Source: Xestospongia muta (Eukaryota; Porifera; Demospongiae; Haplosclerida; Petrosiidae). From it: a DNA stretch of 64,000 nt. Below, piece after piece: positions 50,070 through 64,000 of this stretch. How positions within the stretch are numbered: the first letter of the stretch is position 1; every line of letters starts with the position of its first letter. Location of the stretch: the NCBI GenBank assembly GCA_963693285.1, contig OY848924.1, forward strand, positions 2,098,144 through 2,162,143, in the 5' to 3' direction. The position numbers and the translations under genes were made by a program. Below the pieces are notes generated by a model, which was given only the letters and a program-made list of their open reading frames with translations, was not told where the DNA came from and searched no databases.

Positions 50070-53000
50070 CTATATTAAAAAAAAAATGTTATGTTATCAA
50101 ATTATAAAACATACTTATTTGTTCAACTTTTGCTTGATCACGAACATCAATATGAGACATACTTTGTTGGTTTACATCAGGTACAGTACTGTTGTTTGAC
50201 TCTATAGAGATAGAAAGCAAATAAATTAATTTTTAGATAATTTAAGTAGTCATTGATTATCAAGTACATGTACAGTGAAAATAATTATTTATAATTTGAT
50301 CAAACAGACATTGGAGGTGTTGCTTCTATTAATATAGTAAATTATAATATCTTTGTTATTTCTATAATTGTTAATGAAGTAATTTTTGTATAGTGCTTGA
50401 ATGTCCATTCTTTAAACTGAGGTTTAATACTAAATTTCACAAGGATATTAGCTAAATACTTTATTCATCTCATTTTAAGCAATCTGATTGGTCAATTATA
50501 CACAACAATGGTAGATTAAATTATATATCACTGTTCCATCAGTTATTATAATAATACACTTACCAGTAACAGTGCTTTTGTCATCTTTGATGGACTCACC
50601 AACATTTTTACCAACATCTAAAGAACATAAATTACTATTATCAACACCTATGTTGTCAAAGACATAAACAATTAGTCATATAGTAATCATTGTATAATCA
50701 TGTACTGGTTAAATGATATGGATAATGTAACTTACCATTAGTTTGATCATTACTCAGGTCTTTGTCTGTTTGTACCACACCTCCTATAAAATTGTAATAT
50801 AACAATGAACATAGTATATACTAGTGTATATATAGTAAATATAAAATATTTGTTTGTGCAAATTTCATGTTAAATATTTATATATTTAAATTATTAGACA
50901 ATTACTGAATGATGTTGTATATTGTTTTAATGAAATATTGTAGTTATGTAATTATGGATTACTTCACATTTTATGTTATTGATATAATAATAGAGGATTA
51001 ATTTGTCATGTATTTTAACAATAAAAAGATTAACAAAAACAGCAGCAACCATAACATAACAAACTAAGTGTCTAGACTCTCTATTCATTAACCAGCTATA
51101 TTAAGGAAATATATGTAGGGGCAAATATAAAAAGTAAAAAATGTAAGGGACTGGAGACTAAGTAGACGTAGTTAAGCCTGCAGTACATAGAAAGTAAAGA
51201 CATTTGTCATATATAGTAGATTACTCAATTATAACATCATTAAAGACTCAGTTATACAAGTGTCTAGACTCTCTAAGTACAAATGTGGTAGACTGGATCT
51301 ACACTATAAAATAACTCTATACAAACACAATCATCACATACATTATATGTAATGTTTATTATTTAGGTGTCTTATATTACCTTGTTGTGTAGTATCACTA
51401 GGGAGAGTATCTGCTTTGTGTTCACTTGATAGTTCATTAGTAGAATGTTGCTATTGGATACAGGATATAAGTGATAATATATGAGGTATAAAGTATTGTA
51501 GTATTACAATACACAAGATTGATGATGTAACTATTGTTTATATTATTGATAAGACTAGAGGTGAGGAATTACAATGTAATTGTTTGTAGTAATTATTGTC
51601 ACATAGTGAAACTATCAATCTATCTATGTCAAACTCAGGAATATTTCTAAGAACCACAACCATAAAGAATTTTTTATGGGTGTGGCTACATATAGTGATA
51701 GACTGTTCAGTTGGCCCGTTTATTGAGACCTGCCATCTTGCCTGTGAATATACCAGATGCTCTTTCTCACATTAAACTATTGAGTGTCTGCACATAATAC
51801 TATACAGTTGACAAAATACAAGTGATGTGCTTAGCAAGAATAGCTCCTGTTTACCAAATGAAGGTATTATGTTAATAGCTACTCACTGGCAAAAGGAATA
51901 TCCTCTAATATCTTTAACAAATTGGATTTGTTAATGATTACAATTAATACAATCTACTATATAAGAGGATAAATCATACCTGATGTTCTATTGATAAGTC
52001 CTCAGTAATAGAGCCTTCAGTTGAATCAAGAGCACTTGATTTCTTAGGACATTCTATAGAATATTGAGTAGAACAAAGTGACAATTATATGTTAATAGTT
52101 ACATTGCTTTCCAATATAATTGTTATATAACATGTACATTAAAGTATATATAATATGTGAACAGTTAGAAAATATATACATACAATATTTATTAGGAGTT
52201 TATCTGTTCTTTCAAACTGTATGTGTACAATGATGAAATGAACCACTTTTTACCAATTATAGTAATAATAAACTTACCACTAACAGTGTTACTGTCCTCA
52301 GTAATAGACTCACTAACACTTTCATCCACATCTATATTGTGAAGGATATATAGTAATTTAATTAGTTTTTGATAATCATGTTAATAATATCTTACCAGTA
52401 GTGGTCAATAGCTCCAAGATATCATCATCACAAATGTAACTACTTCCCTTTGTCATGGCTACATAAATAATATCATAAAATAATTATGATGATTACTAGT
52501 TTACAAAGACAATGATAAGTAAAGTATCATTATTAAGAAATTTTGAATTCTCTTACTAGCTACCACACAAAGTTGTATTTTCTATTGCACTTTTAAGTAA
52601 AGGCACAAATACATAATTTAACAAAAGTACAATTATCTTGCATTACTGGGAATATTATATAAATACTCACATTCTAAAAACCTCTCTATCTCCACAACAA
52701 CAAGTTTATTTTCAATAGGTGGACTTCCTATTACTTCTAAAATGGTATTCCAAGTAACAGGTTTAGTCATTCTCTCCATCCAAAGTTGTAATACTTTGGA
52801 AAGTTTGTCAACATCACGTTGATTGGAAAAACATAAAGAATCAAGTTCTCCACTTTCAATTCCAAGACAATCACCGATAATGGGCCACCAACTACAAATC
52901 CTACACAATAGTTTTAGGAGGTCACTATTCTTCGGAGGTTCTTCTAATGAATTAAAGATAGAAAAAAATTATCAAAAAAAACATATAAGAACATAAGACA

Positions 53001-56000
53001 GTCTATATAATGTTCTTACATATATACATAAACATAAACATCAAACCTTTTAGAGATAAAATATTTCTAGATTGAAGGCAATCTTTTGAGATTTTTATTA
53101 TCTCATCTTGTGTTAAACATGGACTTGAGAGAACCTTAAATTCAATAAAATATATCTCTTGAAATAATGAGTACAAGGATAATGTATTAATTTAGTACTT
53201 AATGGTGTTCATATAAAAAGATGTGTAGTCGCATATATCATATAATAATGAAGACACATATTAGGTTTAATATAGCGCTGTAACCTACCAAAGGATTTTG
53301 TCCATGGAAAAAGCTGTAGTCATTGAGATGACTGGTGACAGAAGAATAGGTGCTACCTTTTGATGTATTATAAGATGACATTATACTGGGAGCACATTCT
53401 TGTATGTGTTGACGAAATCTCTCTGGAATAACTTGATTGGCTTTACTAGTGGAGAATAAGGCATGGATTACTGCTGGTGCAAGGGAGATGTAGGGCTCAT
53501 GTGGACAAATGTGTTTGACATTAAGTGGATTGTCTTGAACTTCATTATGGTCAAATATTTCCTTCGAAACTAGCATTTTGTGAGCTACATCATTTACTCT
53601 GTAGAGTATTTGTTCAGAAATGGCCTTACCATGAATATCAGCTAATGATCCAGGAGGGATGATGTACTCTTCAATTTTACATGGACAAAACTGCTTTTGA
53701 AGAGACAGAACCAGTTTTATAACAGAGCAACATATTTTTTGACTTTCAACTCCTTTGTCATTGGAAACAAATACAGTGACACATCTGTTATGATCTGTCA
53801 CTTCCACTACTACATCATTGATATGTTTCCAATATATACCATTCTTCCAGACTGTACAACGACGATTCAACTGCTGCATAGGAGATTTTTTGTCTAATTT
53901 ACCAGCTTTACGGTGACGAGGAAGGGAATATTGATATGCTAATCGAAGCAAAAGAACGTGAAGAAAGCGAACAGAGAGAAATTGAAATGGATTGGGACAA
54001 TACAAGCACCAACCAAATCCACTTTTGAAATGCTCATTTAAATCTGAAGGAGGCTCTGTGGTGATGAGAGCTGGAAAAAAAAGAACATCAACATTAGAAA
54101 CATCATCTGATGAAGACAGGTTGGTAGTAATAGCGTTCAGTGTGTCTAAATCGATAATGTCATGACAAAATTCCATACTTTTCAAGAAATCAATAAGCAT
54201 ACTTGTATCATATGTTGGAAACAGCTCTTGCAAAACAGAAACATGGACAATACCAGTGTTACTAGAGGTTGGTATAGGAAGACGCTTGATCTTCTGATTA
54301 AAAAGAACACCATTAACTTCAGCAAGGAGGCTTGATTTATTGATTACAATCCAACTATTAGACACTATTTCTTTTCTCAGAAACAGAAGAAGACCTTTGT
54401 CACTGAGAATTGACAAGTAGTCAACCAAAACTGTTTCATCTGAAGGGAGGGATGGATCACCAAGAGCTTTTAGGCTTTCAATAAGCTCATTAATGCTAAT
54501 AGCTACTTTCTGTAGCTTTTGGAGGTAGGCATAATGCACATGGCAATAATAACTAATGCTATCAGACTTATCAAGAACAGCCTTACAACTTTCATGAAGG
54601 TGAACAATGAATTCAGGAAAACCTTTTCCACCTGGGTGATGACACTCCATGGCAACAAAACCTCTATACTCTTGTTTACGGATGGCATCTTTAACAACAT
54701 AATTGACATGCAACTTGAATTCATCATAACTACCAGTAAATTGATCAGCATAGCTTCCAACGACAATTACTTGAGAAGGTTTGGTTAAATTAGCGCAAAC
54801 ATTTTCAATAAAGTTAAACCAGTAATACAACTGATTCTCGAAGTAGTCAAAACCTTTGGTTGAATCTATCACTACCGTAAAAATTGCAGGAGTTCTCAAC
54901 ATAAGATTCTCCAGCACAGCTGCATGACTACTATAATATTCTTGATGACCAGCAAAATCATAAAGAATAATATTGCCAACTTCATGACTATGAACATTAT
55001 GATAGTTAATACCGGCAGTTTCCAATTGCACACCTTCAACACATTGAGAAGGGTCATAGTGATAATCAGAAGGTTTATCAGCACGATATATAATGCATTG
55101 GGCTAATGAACTCTTTCCAGCTGACATGTTTCCACAAAAAAATACTTTTCTATATGAATCAACTGGAAAGTCTTGACGACTTTTCTCAAATGGTTCAAAC
55201 ATCTTCAATATTTCTAATCTGTTTCGATCATACAGTTGGACTTCTTCTAGTGGTCTATTCTGACGATTGTTATGAGCAAGTGGATTGACTTTTCCAGTGT
55301 GAAGTAGATATGAAATCACATCTTTTTTACTGTTTGCACAAGCAAAATGTAATGGAGAGTCCCCATTCTGTAAAGAATGAAGAAATACAATTATATTTAT
55401 TATTAATACAATGTAGATTATACATGTATGATAGATAAATGTTATATAATCTCCTAATAGAGCAACAATGAAATTTTTTCAAACAATTTTGTTATTTTAA
55501 AGTTAATTTCATAATACAAGTTACAAGTTACACCAAGAAACACCCTAAACCCTAAACCCTAATAAATTGATTCATTAATAAATATTGTCATTGATTGATG
55601 TAATGACAACAGGTTATGTTTGACACATTGTAGACAAATATCAAAATTTTATTTTTGATTATTGTTCTTGGAACATCTTTTGCCAAAAACATGTTATCAA
55701 AATATTGGACAGTCTGGATATGAGCAAGGTTGATATCAATATTGAAGACAATATTAAATGTCATACTTCAAAGGAATAGTTCATAAGTAACTATAATATG
55801 ACTTACATCATCTGTAGCATTTATGTCAGCCTGTTCCTCTTCAATTAATAACTTTAGAACATCAACATGACCCTCCTGTGCTGCATAATGTGCTGCTGTT
55901 CTACCAAACTAGAAAACGAAAGAGGAAATATTATTCAATTACAAAAAGCACAGGAACTATCATACAATAAACTATATAGTCAATATAACAGTCATCAATA

Positions 56001-59000
56001 CAGATAATCATAGCTATTGTATTATCATGTCAAACCTGGCCAATGACAGGGACATAAAAAGACATAGAAACTATCTAAGATATTAAATGAGTGTCAGTTT
56101 ACTATAAACATTGTCATCAATAACAAACTAGGTCATTTAGGTCACAAACGTATCATAACTACCACACTATACTGATTATCAATTCTATCAACATGATAAA
56201 AATATTTAAACTTGACTTTATAACTACATTTAAAAGGTATAAGGTTTCTAAGTATTATAACCAATGAGAAGATGTTCATTGTGGGTTGACATTCACTGAC
56301 AATGAATATCATTTACCAAAGACAAGATTATATCAATAAATACAAATCTACTAGTTTACTAATAAAATAATAGTCTTTTGTTAAACCTCGAATTTGGCAA
56401 AAAGTTATACTAATAGTACAAGGTTAGTAGGAAGTGTGACAAAATGTCAAAATAGTCATATTAATTAAAGTTGTGTGTTAAATAATTCCTTGTTCATTAA
56501 CATTGTATGACAATGTCAATAAAGAAAATGATAGAGAAGTCTTATGGAAATAGGAAAAGAGAGATTAACTGCCTTCTAGATGAAACAATGTTTACAAGAG
56601 TGGGTGGGGCTAAATCTCTTAAATGCTTGTAATTGATCTCCTTTGTTATAGAATATAGTACTTTAAAAAGTATATAGTCATAAGAAAAAAGACTAAATTG
56701 TTCAAAAGAAAGTCTTGTACAATATACAATGACAAGAAAGACTGACATGACAAGTCCAAAGACAAAAAGTATGTACATATGTTAGAGATCATATCAAAGA
56801 CTACCTCTTTAACTAGTTAATAAAGATTACCAATATTAGTCTGACATTGCCAACCCTTCCCTAAGAGATGAAGGGTCTGGGGACAAGTACATATAGGACT
56901 CATACAACAGGAATGAGGATGTAGGTAAAGTATACATAGATGTGGGCATGTGTTAAGAGAGTGAAAATGCAAAATGACTGTTATGGTATGTATTGGACGT
57001 AGTGATGATCTTTCATATAGAAGTACAGACTGTCCTTTACTAACTTATGCTGCCTTGTATCACTCACTATGTGTCCATTAGATCATGTGAATATTTGTTT
57101 TACATACAAATGAACAAAATGGCTTGTTCACATGTCAATGTACTTCCACCTCAAATTGGTGATCTAGTTAGAATATATGAAGTTCCTAAGAATGCTATTA
57201 CCCAATTATAGGAAAATCAACATAAAGTGTACTATAACAGAGGATCAAAAAAAATTGAAGCCACAAACAGACAGGTAAATCACAAGAGTATGTGTATATA
57301 TGTGGGAGGGCTAATAAAGGGAGTGGTTCTTGGTGTAACTTGAAAATGAGGACATCATTATGACATGACACATACTGATGTCATCATTATAGTACAAGTT
57401 ACATTATGGTACAAGTTACACCAAGAAGCACCCAATAAAGGTCACATGGAACATTCTAAACTTTGAGTATTAATTATTCATAACCATTAATAAATTGACC
57501 ATTAATAAACATTGTCATTAATTGATGTAAAGACAACAGGTTATGTTTAACACATTGTAGACAAATATCAAAATTTGTTTTTTGATTATTGTTCTTGGAA
57601 CATCTTTTGCCAAAAACATGTTATCAAAATATTGGACAGTCTGGATGTGAGTGAGGTTGATATCAATATTGAAGACAATATCAAATGTCGTATTTCAAAG
57701 GAATAGCTCATAAGTAACTATAATATGACTTACATTATCTGTAGCATTTATGTCAGTGTGTCCCACTTCAATTAATAACTTTAAAACATCAACATGACCC
57801 TCCTGTGCTGCATAATGTGCTGCTGTTCTATCACGCTAGAAAACAAAATAGGAATATTTCTACTTTTTCTTAAAAATAACCACAATATTTTCTAACCACA
57901 CCTCTTAGTAATAAGAAGATAACAAGTTTGTACTAGTTTTACAAATGTAGTGGTACCTCTGTGAATATTGTTAGTCCACAAACTAAGTAGACTTTAAAGG
58001 TTAGGTCCATAGAATTTAATAATAGAAATGTTCATGTCATTTGTGGGCTAACATTCATTGACCATGAATATCATTTACCAAAGACAAGATTATATCAATA
58101 AATACAAATCTACTAGTTTACAAATATAATAATAGTCTTTTGATAAAATTGAATTTGGCAAAAAGTTATACTAATAGTACAAAGTTAGTAGGAAGTGTGA
58201 CAAAATGTCAAAATAGTCATATTAATTAAAGTAATGGGTTAAAAATTTCTTCTTCGTTAACATTGTATGACAATGTCAATAAAGTAAATGATAGAGAAGT
58301 CTTATGGAAATAGGAAAAGAGAGATTAAACCACTTTCTAAATGAACAATGTCTACAAGAGTGGGTGAGGCTAAATCTCTTAAATGCTTGTAAATGATTTC
58401 CTTTGTTATAGAATATATGACGTTAAACAGATTATAGTCATAAGAAAAAAGACTAAATCTTTCGAAAGAAAGTCTTGTACAATATACAATGACGAGGACG
58501 ACTGACATGACAAGTCCAAAGACAAAAAGTATGTACATATGTTAGAGATCATATCAAAGATTACCTCTTTAACTAGTTAATAAAGATTACCAATATTAGT
58601 CTGACATTGCCAACCCTTCCCTAAGAGATGAAGGGTCTGGGGACAAGTACATATAGGATTCATACAACAGGAATGAGGATGTAGGTAAAGTATACATAGA
58701 TGTGAGCATGTGTTAAGAGAGTGAAAATGCAAAATGGCTGTTATGGTATGTATTGGATGTAGTGATGATCTTTCATATAGAAGCACAGACTGTCCTTTAC
58801 TAACTTATGCTACCTTGTATCACTCACTATGTGTCCATTAGATCATGTGAACATTTGTTTTACATACAAATGAACAAAATGGCTTGTTCACATGTCAATG
58901 TACTTCCACCTCAAATTGATGATCTATTTAGAATATATGAAGTTCCTAAGAATGCTATTACCAAATTATAAGAAAATTAACATAAAGTGTATTATAACAG

Positions 59001-62000
59001 AGGATCATAAACTATTGAAGCCACAAACAGACAGGTAAATCACAAGAGTATGTGTATATATGTGGGAGGGCTAATAAAGGGAGTGGTTCTTGGTGTAACT
59101 TGAATATGATGACATCATCATGACATGACACATATTGATGTCATCATTATAGTACAAGTTACAAGTTACCAAGAAGCACCCTAAAGCCTTAACCTTCTAA
59201 ACTCAAAAAAACTAAACCATACATTCATACTACTATTATTAACACAACATATAATGATGTCATCATTATGGTACAAGTTACACCAAGAAGCACACAATAA
59301 AGGTCACATAGAGCATGCTAAATTGTGTATTAATTATTCATGACTATTAATTAATTGATTATTAATAAATATTGCCATTGATTGATATAATGACAACAGG
59401 TTATTTTTGACACATTGTAGGCAAATATCAAAATTGTTTTTTGATTATTGTTCTAGGAACATCTTTTGCCAAAAACATGTTATCAAAATATTGGACAGTC
59501 TGGATATGAGTGAGGTTGATATAAATATTGAAGACAATATTAAATGTCGTACTTCAAAGGAATAGCTCATAAGTAACTATAATATGACTTACATTATCTT
59601 TAGCATTTATGTCAGTGTGTCCCACTTCAATTAATAACTTTAGAACATCAACATGACCATTCTGTGCTGCATAATGTGCTGCTGTTCTACCACACTAGAA
59701 AACAAAATAGGAATATTTCTACTTTTTCTTAAAAATAACCACAATATTTTCTAACCACACCTCTTAGTAATAACATGATAACAAGTTTGTACTAGTTTTA
59801 CAAATGTAGTGGTACCTCTGTGAATATTGTTAGTCCACAAACTAAGTAGACTTTAAAGGTTAGGTCCATAGAATTTAATAATAGAAATGTTCATGTCAAT
59901 TGTGGATTGACATTCACTGACCATGAATATCATTTACCAAAGACAAGATTATATCAATAAATACAAATCTACTAGTTTACAAATATAATAATAGTCTTTT
60001 GATAAACTTGAATTTGGCAAAAAGTTATACTAATAGTACGAGGTTAGTAGGAAGTGTGACAAAATGTCAAAATAGTCATATTGATTATAGTAATGGGTTA
60101 AAATTTCTTCTTCGTTAACATTGTATGACAATGTCAATAAAGTAAATGATAGAGAAGTCTTATGGAAATAGGAAAAGAGAGATTAAACCACTTTCTAAAT
60201 GAACAATGTCTACAAGAGTGGGTGAGGCTAAATCTCTTAAATGCTTGTAAATGATTTCTTTTGTTATAGAATATATTTCGTTAAACAGTATATAGTCATA
60301 AGAAAAAAGACTAAATCTTTCAAAAGAAAGTCTTGTACAATATACAATGACGAGGACGACTGACATGACAAGTCCAAAGACAAAAAGTATGTACATATGT
60401 TAGAGATCATATCAAAGACTACCTCTTTAACTAGTTAATAAAGATTACCAATATTAGTCTGACATTGCCAACCCTTCCCTAAGAGATGGAGGGTCTGAGG
60501 ACAAGTACATATAGGACTCATACAACAGGAATGAGGATGTAGGTACCTGATTTACATGTCTAGAGTATGGCCTATCTCAAAATTAAAATAGAATGGTTCA
60601 CTATTGGCTATTCTTCTTATGTTCACTTGTTTAGGGCTTAAGCTTTGGCTGCAAGTCTAGTAACAGTATAAAAGTACAGTATAACATTAATGATATAATG
60701 TCTACAATCATCAGAGCAGTTTGACACAAATGGCAGAACATACTAGTGGGACCTCTGTGAATACCAAGATATTTCCAATTATATATATTACTATTATAAT
60801 AGACCACACCTACTAATACCTGACACTGACTATCTTTGTTAATCCTTTACTAACAAAAATTTGAACAACAGGTCAATGTATAAATTACTAACAGCCACAC
60901 CCATAACATTCTATATCTATTAAATACTGATTTAAATCTAGTAACATGTAGTAATCTCTACAAACAATATACACTGACCACATTCTCACAAATGTTGGGA
61001 TCTGCACTTGATTTTAACAATAGTTGAACGATATCATAGTAACCTCCTTTTGATGTAAAATGTAGAGCTGTTTCCTGACCCTAGAGGAAGTACACAAGTA
61101 TTTATTGTTGATTATAATAGCATTAAATTTTATAGAATATTATAATATATACCAATAATAAAATGAACCACTAATTAAAATTTAAACAGGATTAAAATTA
61201 TAAAAATTGTCTAAAATGCTTATGGATGTATTGGTATTGCATATATTTATTAGTTTATAAACATTTAGTGATAAGAAACAACTGACAGTATTATATTAAT
61301 ACAAGTATTAGCCCTGGTGGATCTAGGGGAGTGCCTGTGTACTCCAGGTACCTCCTTTTTATTCTCTAATAATATTCATAGTCAATCATCAAGTTGCATC
61401 CTGTGATAAAAATTATTACTTTAACTATATTCATAGCAAATTATTGCAACCACAACTTACAAAGCTATACCTGATGTTTTATTGACATTACCGTCTTGTG
61501 ATTAAAAAGGTGTGTCTATGAATAATTAATAAATTCATTTTTATTAGGCTTAAAATTTTTGGACCATGCTTCCCACATGGTCTGTGCACCCTCTATATCT
61601 ACACTGTGGATCCACTGATGATTAGTATAACAATTGTAACACCTGCTCTGAAAGATATGAGTAATAATTTAGTTTAGGATCATGGCTACAATTATTATTA
61701 ACTACATGATATGTAGGGCTTGTTTGTTTATTATTATGTGATGTATTTTAAAATATAACTCATAAGATATAAATTTGGTCATTTAATTTCTACAAACTTT
61801 CTTGTTTAGATTTGTATACAATATATCATTACACAGGACATGAAAGCACAATAGATAATTAATGTTAAATTAATATGTGGATATCCAGTTTTTTCCTCAC
61901 ACAGTCATATGCTAGATTTAATAATAACAATATAAACAAGTTTGTACTATAATACAATATAGTTTTACAAATCTAGTGGTACCTCCGTGAATACCAGAAT

Positions 62001-64000
62001 TCCTTTAAGAATTACCTACTATATATTGTTAGTCCACAAACTAAGTAGACTTCAAAGGTTAAGTCCATAGAATATAATAATAGAAATGTTCAGATCATTT
62101 GTGGGCTAACATTCACTGACCATGAATATCATTTACCAAAGACAACATTATAGGTTGGTTCACATAACAACACAAAGGTTTGTGTCACATCACGTTATGT
62201 ACATATATCAATTTTTATGAACACAGTCCATGCACGACACACAACATGACATGTCGCAACACAAGGATAGAATTGATTTCTATCTTGATGTTCCAAGTAA
62301 TACGTTTGGCCAATCAAATTTCAATAACTACATGTTTGATGGCAGACAAGAAACTTATCAAGGCTGTTTGTTGTTTCCCTTGCTTGTGACAAGTATCAAG
62401 CAAAAGCTATAAGGATGCAAGAACAAGAAAAAATGCATGGAATGAAGTTGCTAGCCAAATAACTAAAGAAACAGTGAACAGAAATAATATACTTTTGTCA
62501 TGTTATTTTGAATTGTCTTATCATGACTTGTTGAGTAAATATAGGATACACCTACAGTTTTCTTTGTTTCTGTTGCCTTCTTTGTCATCTGTAAAGTAAA
62601 GCAAGTAGTAACACTTCAGTCTCCATGATGAGGGCGGAGTTTAGTTCACATACATTCTCTTGTTTATATGAACAGCATTGACACTGCACTATGTAACTCA
62701 ACACCAAGAATGTGATGTGACACATATACAAGTTTAGTTTTGTGAACCCACCTTATATCAATAAATACAAATCTACTAGTTTATAAATAAAATAATAGTT
62801 TTTTGATAAACTTGAATTTAGCAAAAAGTTGTACTAATAGTACAAGGTTAGTAGGAAGTGTGGCAAAATGTCAAAATAGACATATTAATTAAAGGTCTGG
62901 GTTAAAATATTCCTTCTTCATTAATATTGTATGACAATGTCAATAAAGTAAATGATAGAAAAGTGTTATGGAAATAGGAAAAGAGAGATTAAACCACTTT
63001 CTAAATGAAACAATGTCTATAAGAGTGGCTGGGGCTAAACCTCTTAAGTGCCTGTAATTGATATCCTTTGTTATAGAATATATTACTTTAAAAAGTAAAC
63101 ACTGACAAACAACAGTAATTTATTACTATTTAATCAGTGTACCAACCTTATAACGACCACCATGACAAACATTGACATTAGCACCTGATGTAAGTGCTAG
63201 AGTTACATTTTCTATATCACCATTTTCAGCTGAAGTCAAAAGTAAGTCATCCTGTTAAAATAAATAATATATTATAACTGTGACATGTACCCACGTATAA
63301 TTAGGTCATGTTTATCATATATCATAACATATAAGATCACTATGTCCATGTCATCATATACAGTAAATATATTATTACATTTATCACTTACATTTCTAAC
63401 TTGATCCATATCTCTTGCTCCAAAAGAACATAACAGCTCAACAATGTTATCATAACCATTCCAGTATGCTAGATGAAGTGGACTCTGTCCCCACTATAAA
63501 ATGAAATAAATTGTTTAATAATAATAATAATAGATTAAACTTGTTAAAGTGGACATATATAGAAATATACATACACACATGGTCCAAAACAATCTTAGGA
63601 CTGATCAGGTATATTTCATGTAAGAACACATTAATGTTTTATATATTGTTTTACATATTAGGTTTATTATATTTCCAGTCATATTAGTAATTGTTATATA
63701 TCAAACAACAAATAAGAGCTACTTTGTCCCACCCACACAAATTACATTGAAAATTAATTAAATAGCATGAAAAGGTTAACTTAATTGTATTCATTACATT
63801 GACTTTGATGTATATCCTGTCCTACTAGACAGGTAGTACTACATATATATACATGTAGTAGAGATAATAAATGAAATATAAACTATATACAATACACATT
63901 GACCTTGTTATAAATGTTAGGATCTGCATTTGACTGTAGCAGAACTTGGACTACCCCAGTGCGAAAATTACGGGAGGCTAAATGCAAAGCTGTATCATCA
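49993..64000 (-). CDS. Gene C: ankyrin-Roc-COR-Death protein with C-terminal membrane segment, 5' end off window
   Basis: Exons seen: from beyond 64000 down to 63904, 63493-63392, 63251-63147, 61080-60979, 59694-59593, 57835-57734, 55908-55807 (ankyrin, phase 0); 55367-53289 (ankyrin, Roc, COR); 53134-53047; 52943-52671 (Death); 52458-52396, 52331-52278, 52053-51980, 51450-51381, 50783-50736, 50617-50564, 50201-50115 (linker); 50069-49993 (tail, TAA stop). All phases agree and no internal stop was seen, so this copy looks functional. Compared with gene B, the 34-residue ankyrin exon at 29110 is present three times. The protein is likely held on a membrane with its GTPase and Death domain in the cytosol (inference). 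Confidence 0.87.
50115..52458 (-). other. Gene C linker: tiny repeated exons
   Basis: Seven exons between the Death domain and the tail (listed under gene C). Three of them match gene B linker exons almost base for base: 52053-51980 and 51450-51381 match B 23893-23820 and 23279-23210, and 50783-50736 is the GGVVQTDK type. Two (52331-52278, 50617-50564) are the ESITED type. The basic NLS-like exons of gene B are missing here. Confidence 0.7.
52671..52943 (-). other. Gene C exon: Death domain
   Basis: A 273-bp exon with pattern LLKLLCRICSWWPIIGDCL, LSKVLQLWMERM, and VTWNTILEVIGSPPI. It parallels the Death exon of gene B (VTWMTILDVVKGPLV). Entry and exit phase are 1. It is followed by a small exon with SYICDDDILELLTTT. 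Confidence 0.82.
53289..55367 (-). other. Gene C exon: ankyrin end, Roc GTPase and COR domain (intact)
   Basis: A 2079-bp exon open throughout (693 codons). It opens with SPLHFACANSKKD. Roc follows, with P-loop GNMSAGKSS (55133-55110), YDFAGHQEYY and G4-like GSYAD. COR follows, including SNTGIVHVSVL, FFPALIT, FGWCLYCP and FLSVRFLHVLLLRLAY, which align by eye with gene B. The Roc P-loop Lys and Ser are present, so nucleotide binding is plausible. In ROCO proteins COR mediates dimerisation (established knowledge). Confidence 0.9.
55500..60540. repeat. About 1.86 kb tandem units carrying an ankyrin exon, gene C
   Basis: Ankyrin exons at 55807-55908, 57734-57835 and 59593-59694 and their introns repeat with spacings of 1927 and 1859 bp. 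The encoded repeats start FGRTAAHYAAQEGHVDVLKL, RDRTAAHYAAQEGHVDVLKL and CGRTAAHYAAQNGHVDVLKL. Gene B has a single copy (29110-29211). Confidence 0.9.
62153..62752. mobile_element. 600-bp MITE with 5-bp TTATA duplication in gene C intron
   Basis: The ends GGTTGGTTCACA and TGTGAACCCACC belong to imperfect inverted repeats of about 45 bp. TTATA is present on both sides (62148-62152 and 62753-62757). Related introns in gene C (near 58090 and 59950) show the single TTATA with no insert. Non-coding; superfamily not assigned. Confidence 0.75.

Noticed and set aside
54503..55106. ORFs on both strands inside the Roc exon of gene C
   Set aside because: Shadows of the real reading frame.
56542..60396. 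Three similar 78-residue minus-strand ORFs starting MYILFVFGLVMSV
   Set aside because: They are open stretches of the duplicated intron, differ by copy only as the DNA does, and lack splice sites; hydrophobicity follows from AT richness.

Overview
The window is AT-rich, intron-dense animal DNA. Coding exons are small (about 48-110 bp, a few of 2 kb), with GT-AG introns. The content points to a sponge genome (my inference; an Amphimedon-like demosponge fits best): ankyrin-Roc-COR-Death proteins in tandem, and Mutator-like and Kolobok-like transposons.

The backbone is three tandem minus-strand paralogs of one multidomain gene. Gene A (1-4306) shows only its start and first ankyrin exons and runs off the left edge. 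Gene B (21181-36211) is complete in extent: ankyrin repeats, Roc GTPase, COR, Death domain, a linker made of tiny repeated exons with basic NLS-like stretches, and a C-terminal CARD-like helical domain. Its COR region carries two frame breaks. Gene C (49993 to beyond 64000) has the same order but ends in a hydrophobic tail segment immediately before the stop, so it looks tail-anchored. The paralogs have therefore exchanged their last module (CARD-like versus membrane anchor). Gene C also gained ankyrin repeats by tandem copying of a roughly 1.86 kb exon-plus-intron unit.

Between the paralogs lie duplicated plus-strand remnants: the first exons of a geranylgeranyl diphosphate synthase next to exons of a CDK4/6-like kinase (15129-18916, 42016-44087, 48495-48603), all damaged to some degree. 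Unit 1 also holds about 8 kb (7.0-15.0 kb) that unit 2 lacks, with a probable multi-pass membrane protein, gene fragments, a purine-rich tract and a GC-rich hairpin.

Mobile DNA is abundant, and comparison of the duplicated units gives filled/empty-site evidence. A 3.8 kb Mutator-like element (36805-40611, 41-bp TIRs, 9-bp target duplication) encodes a MULE transposase with a SWIM finger and, unexpectedly, a CXXC zinc finger. A decayed Kolobok-like element (about 44.4-47.8 kb) has two convergent genes. At least four palindromic MITEs are also present.

No rRNA, tRNA or CRISPR was seen. Exon limits come from reading splice consensus and phase by eye.
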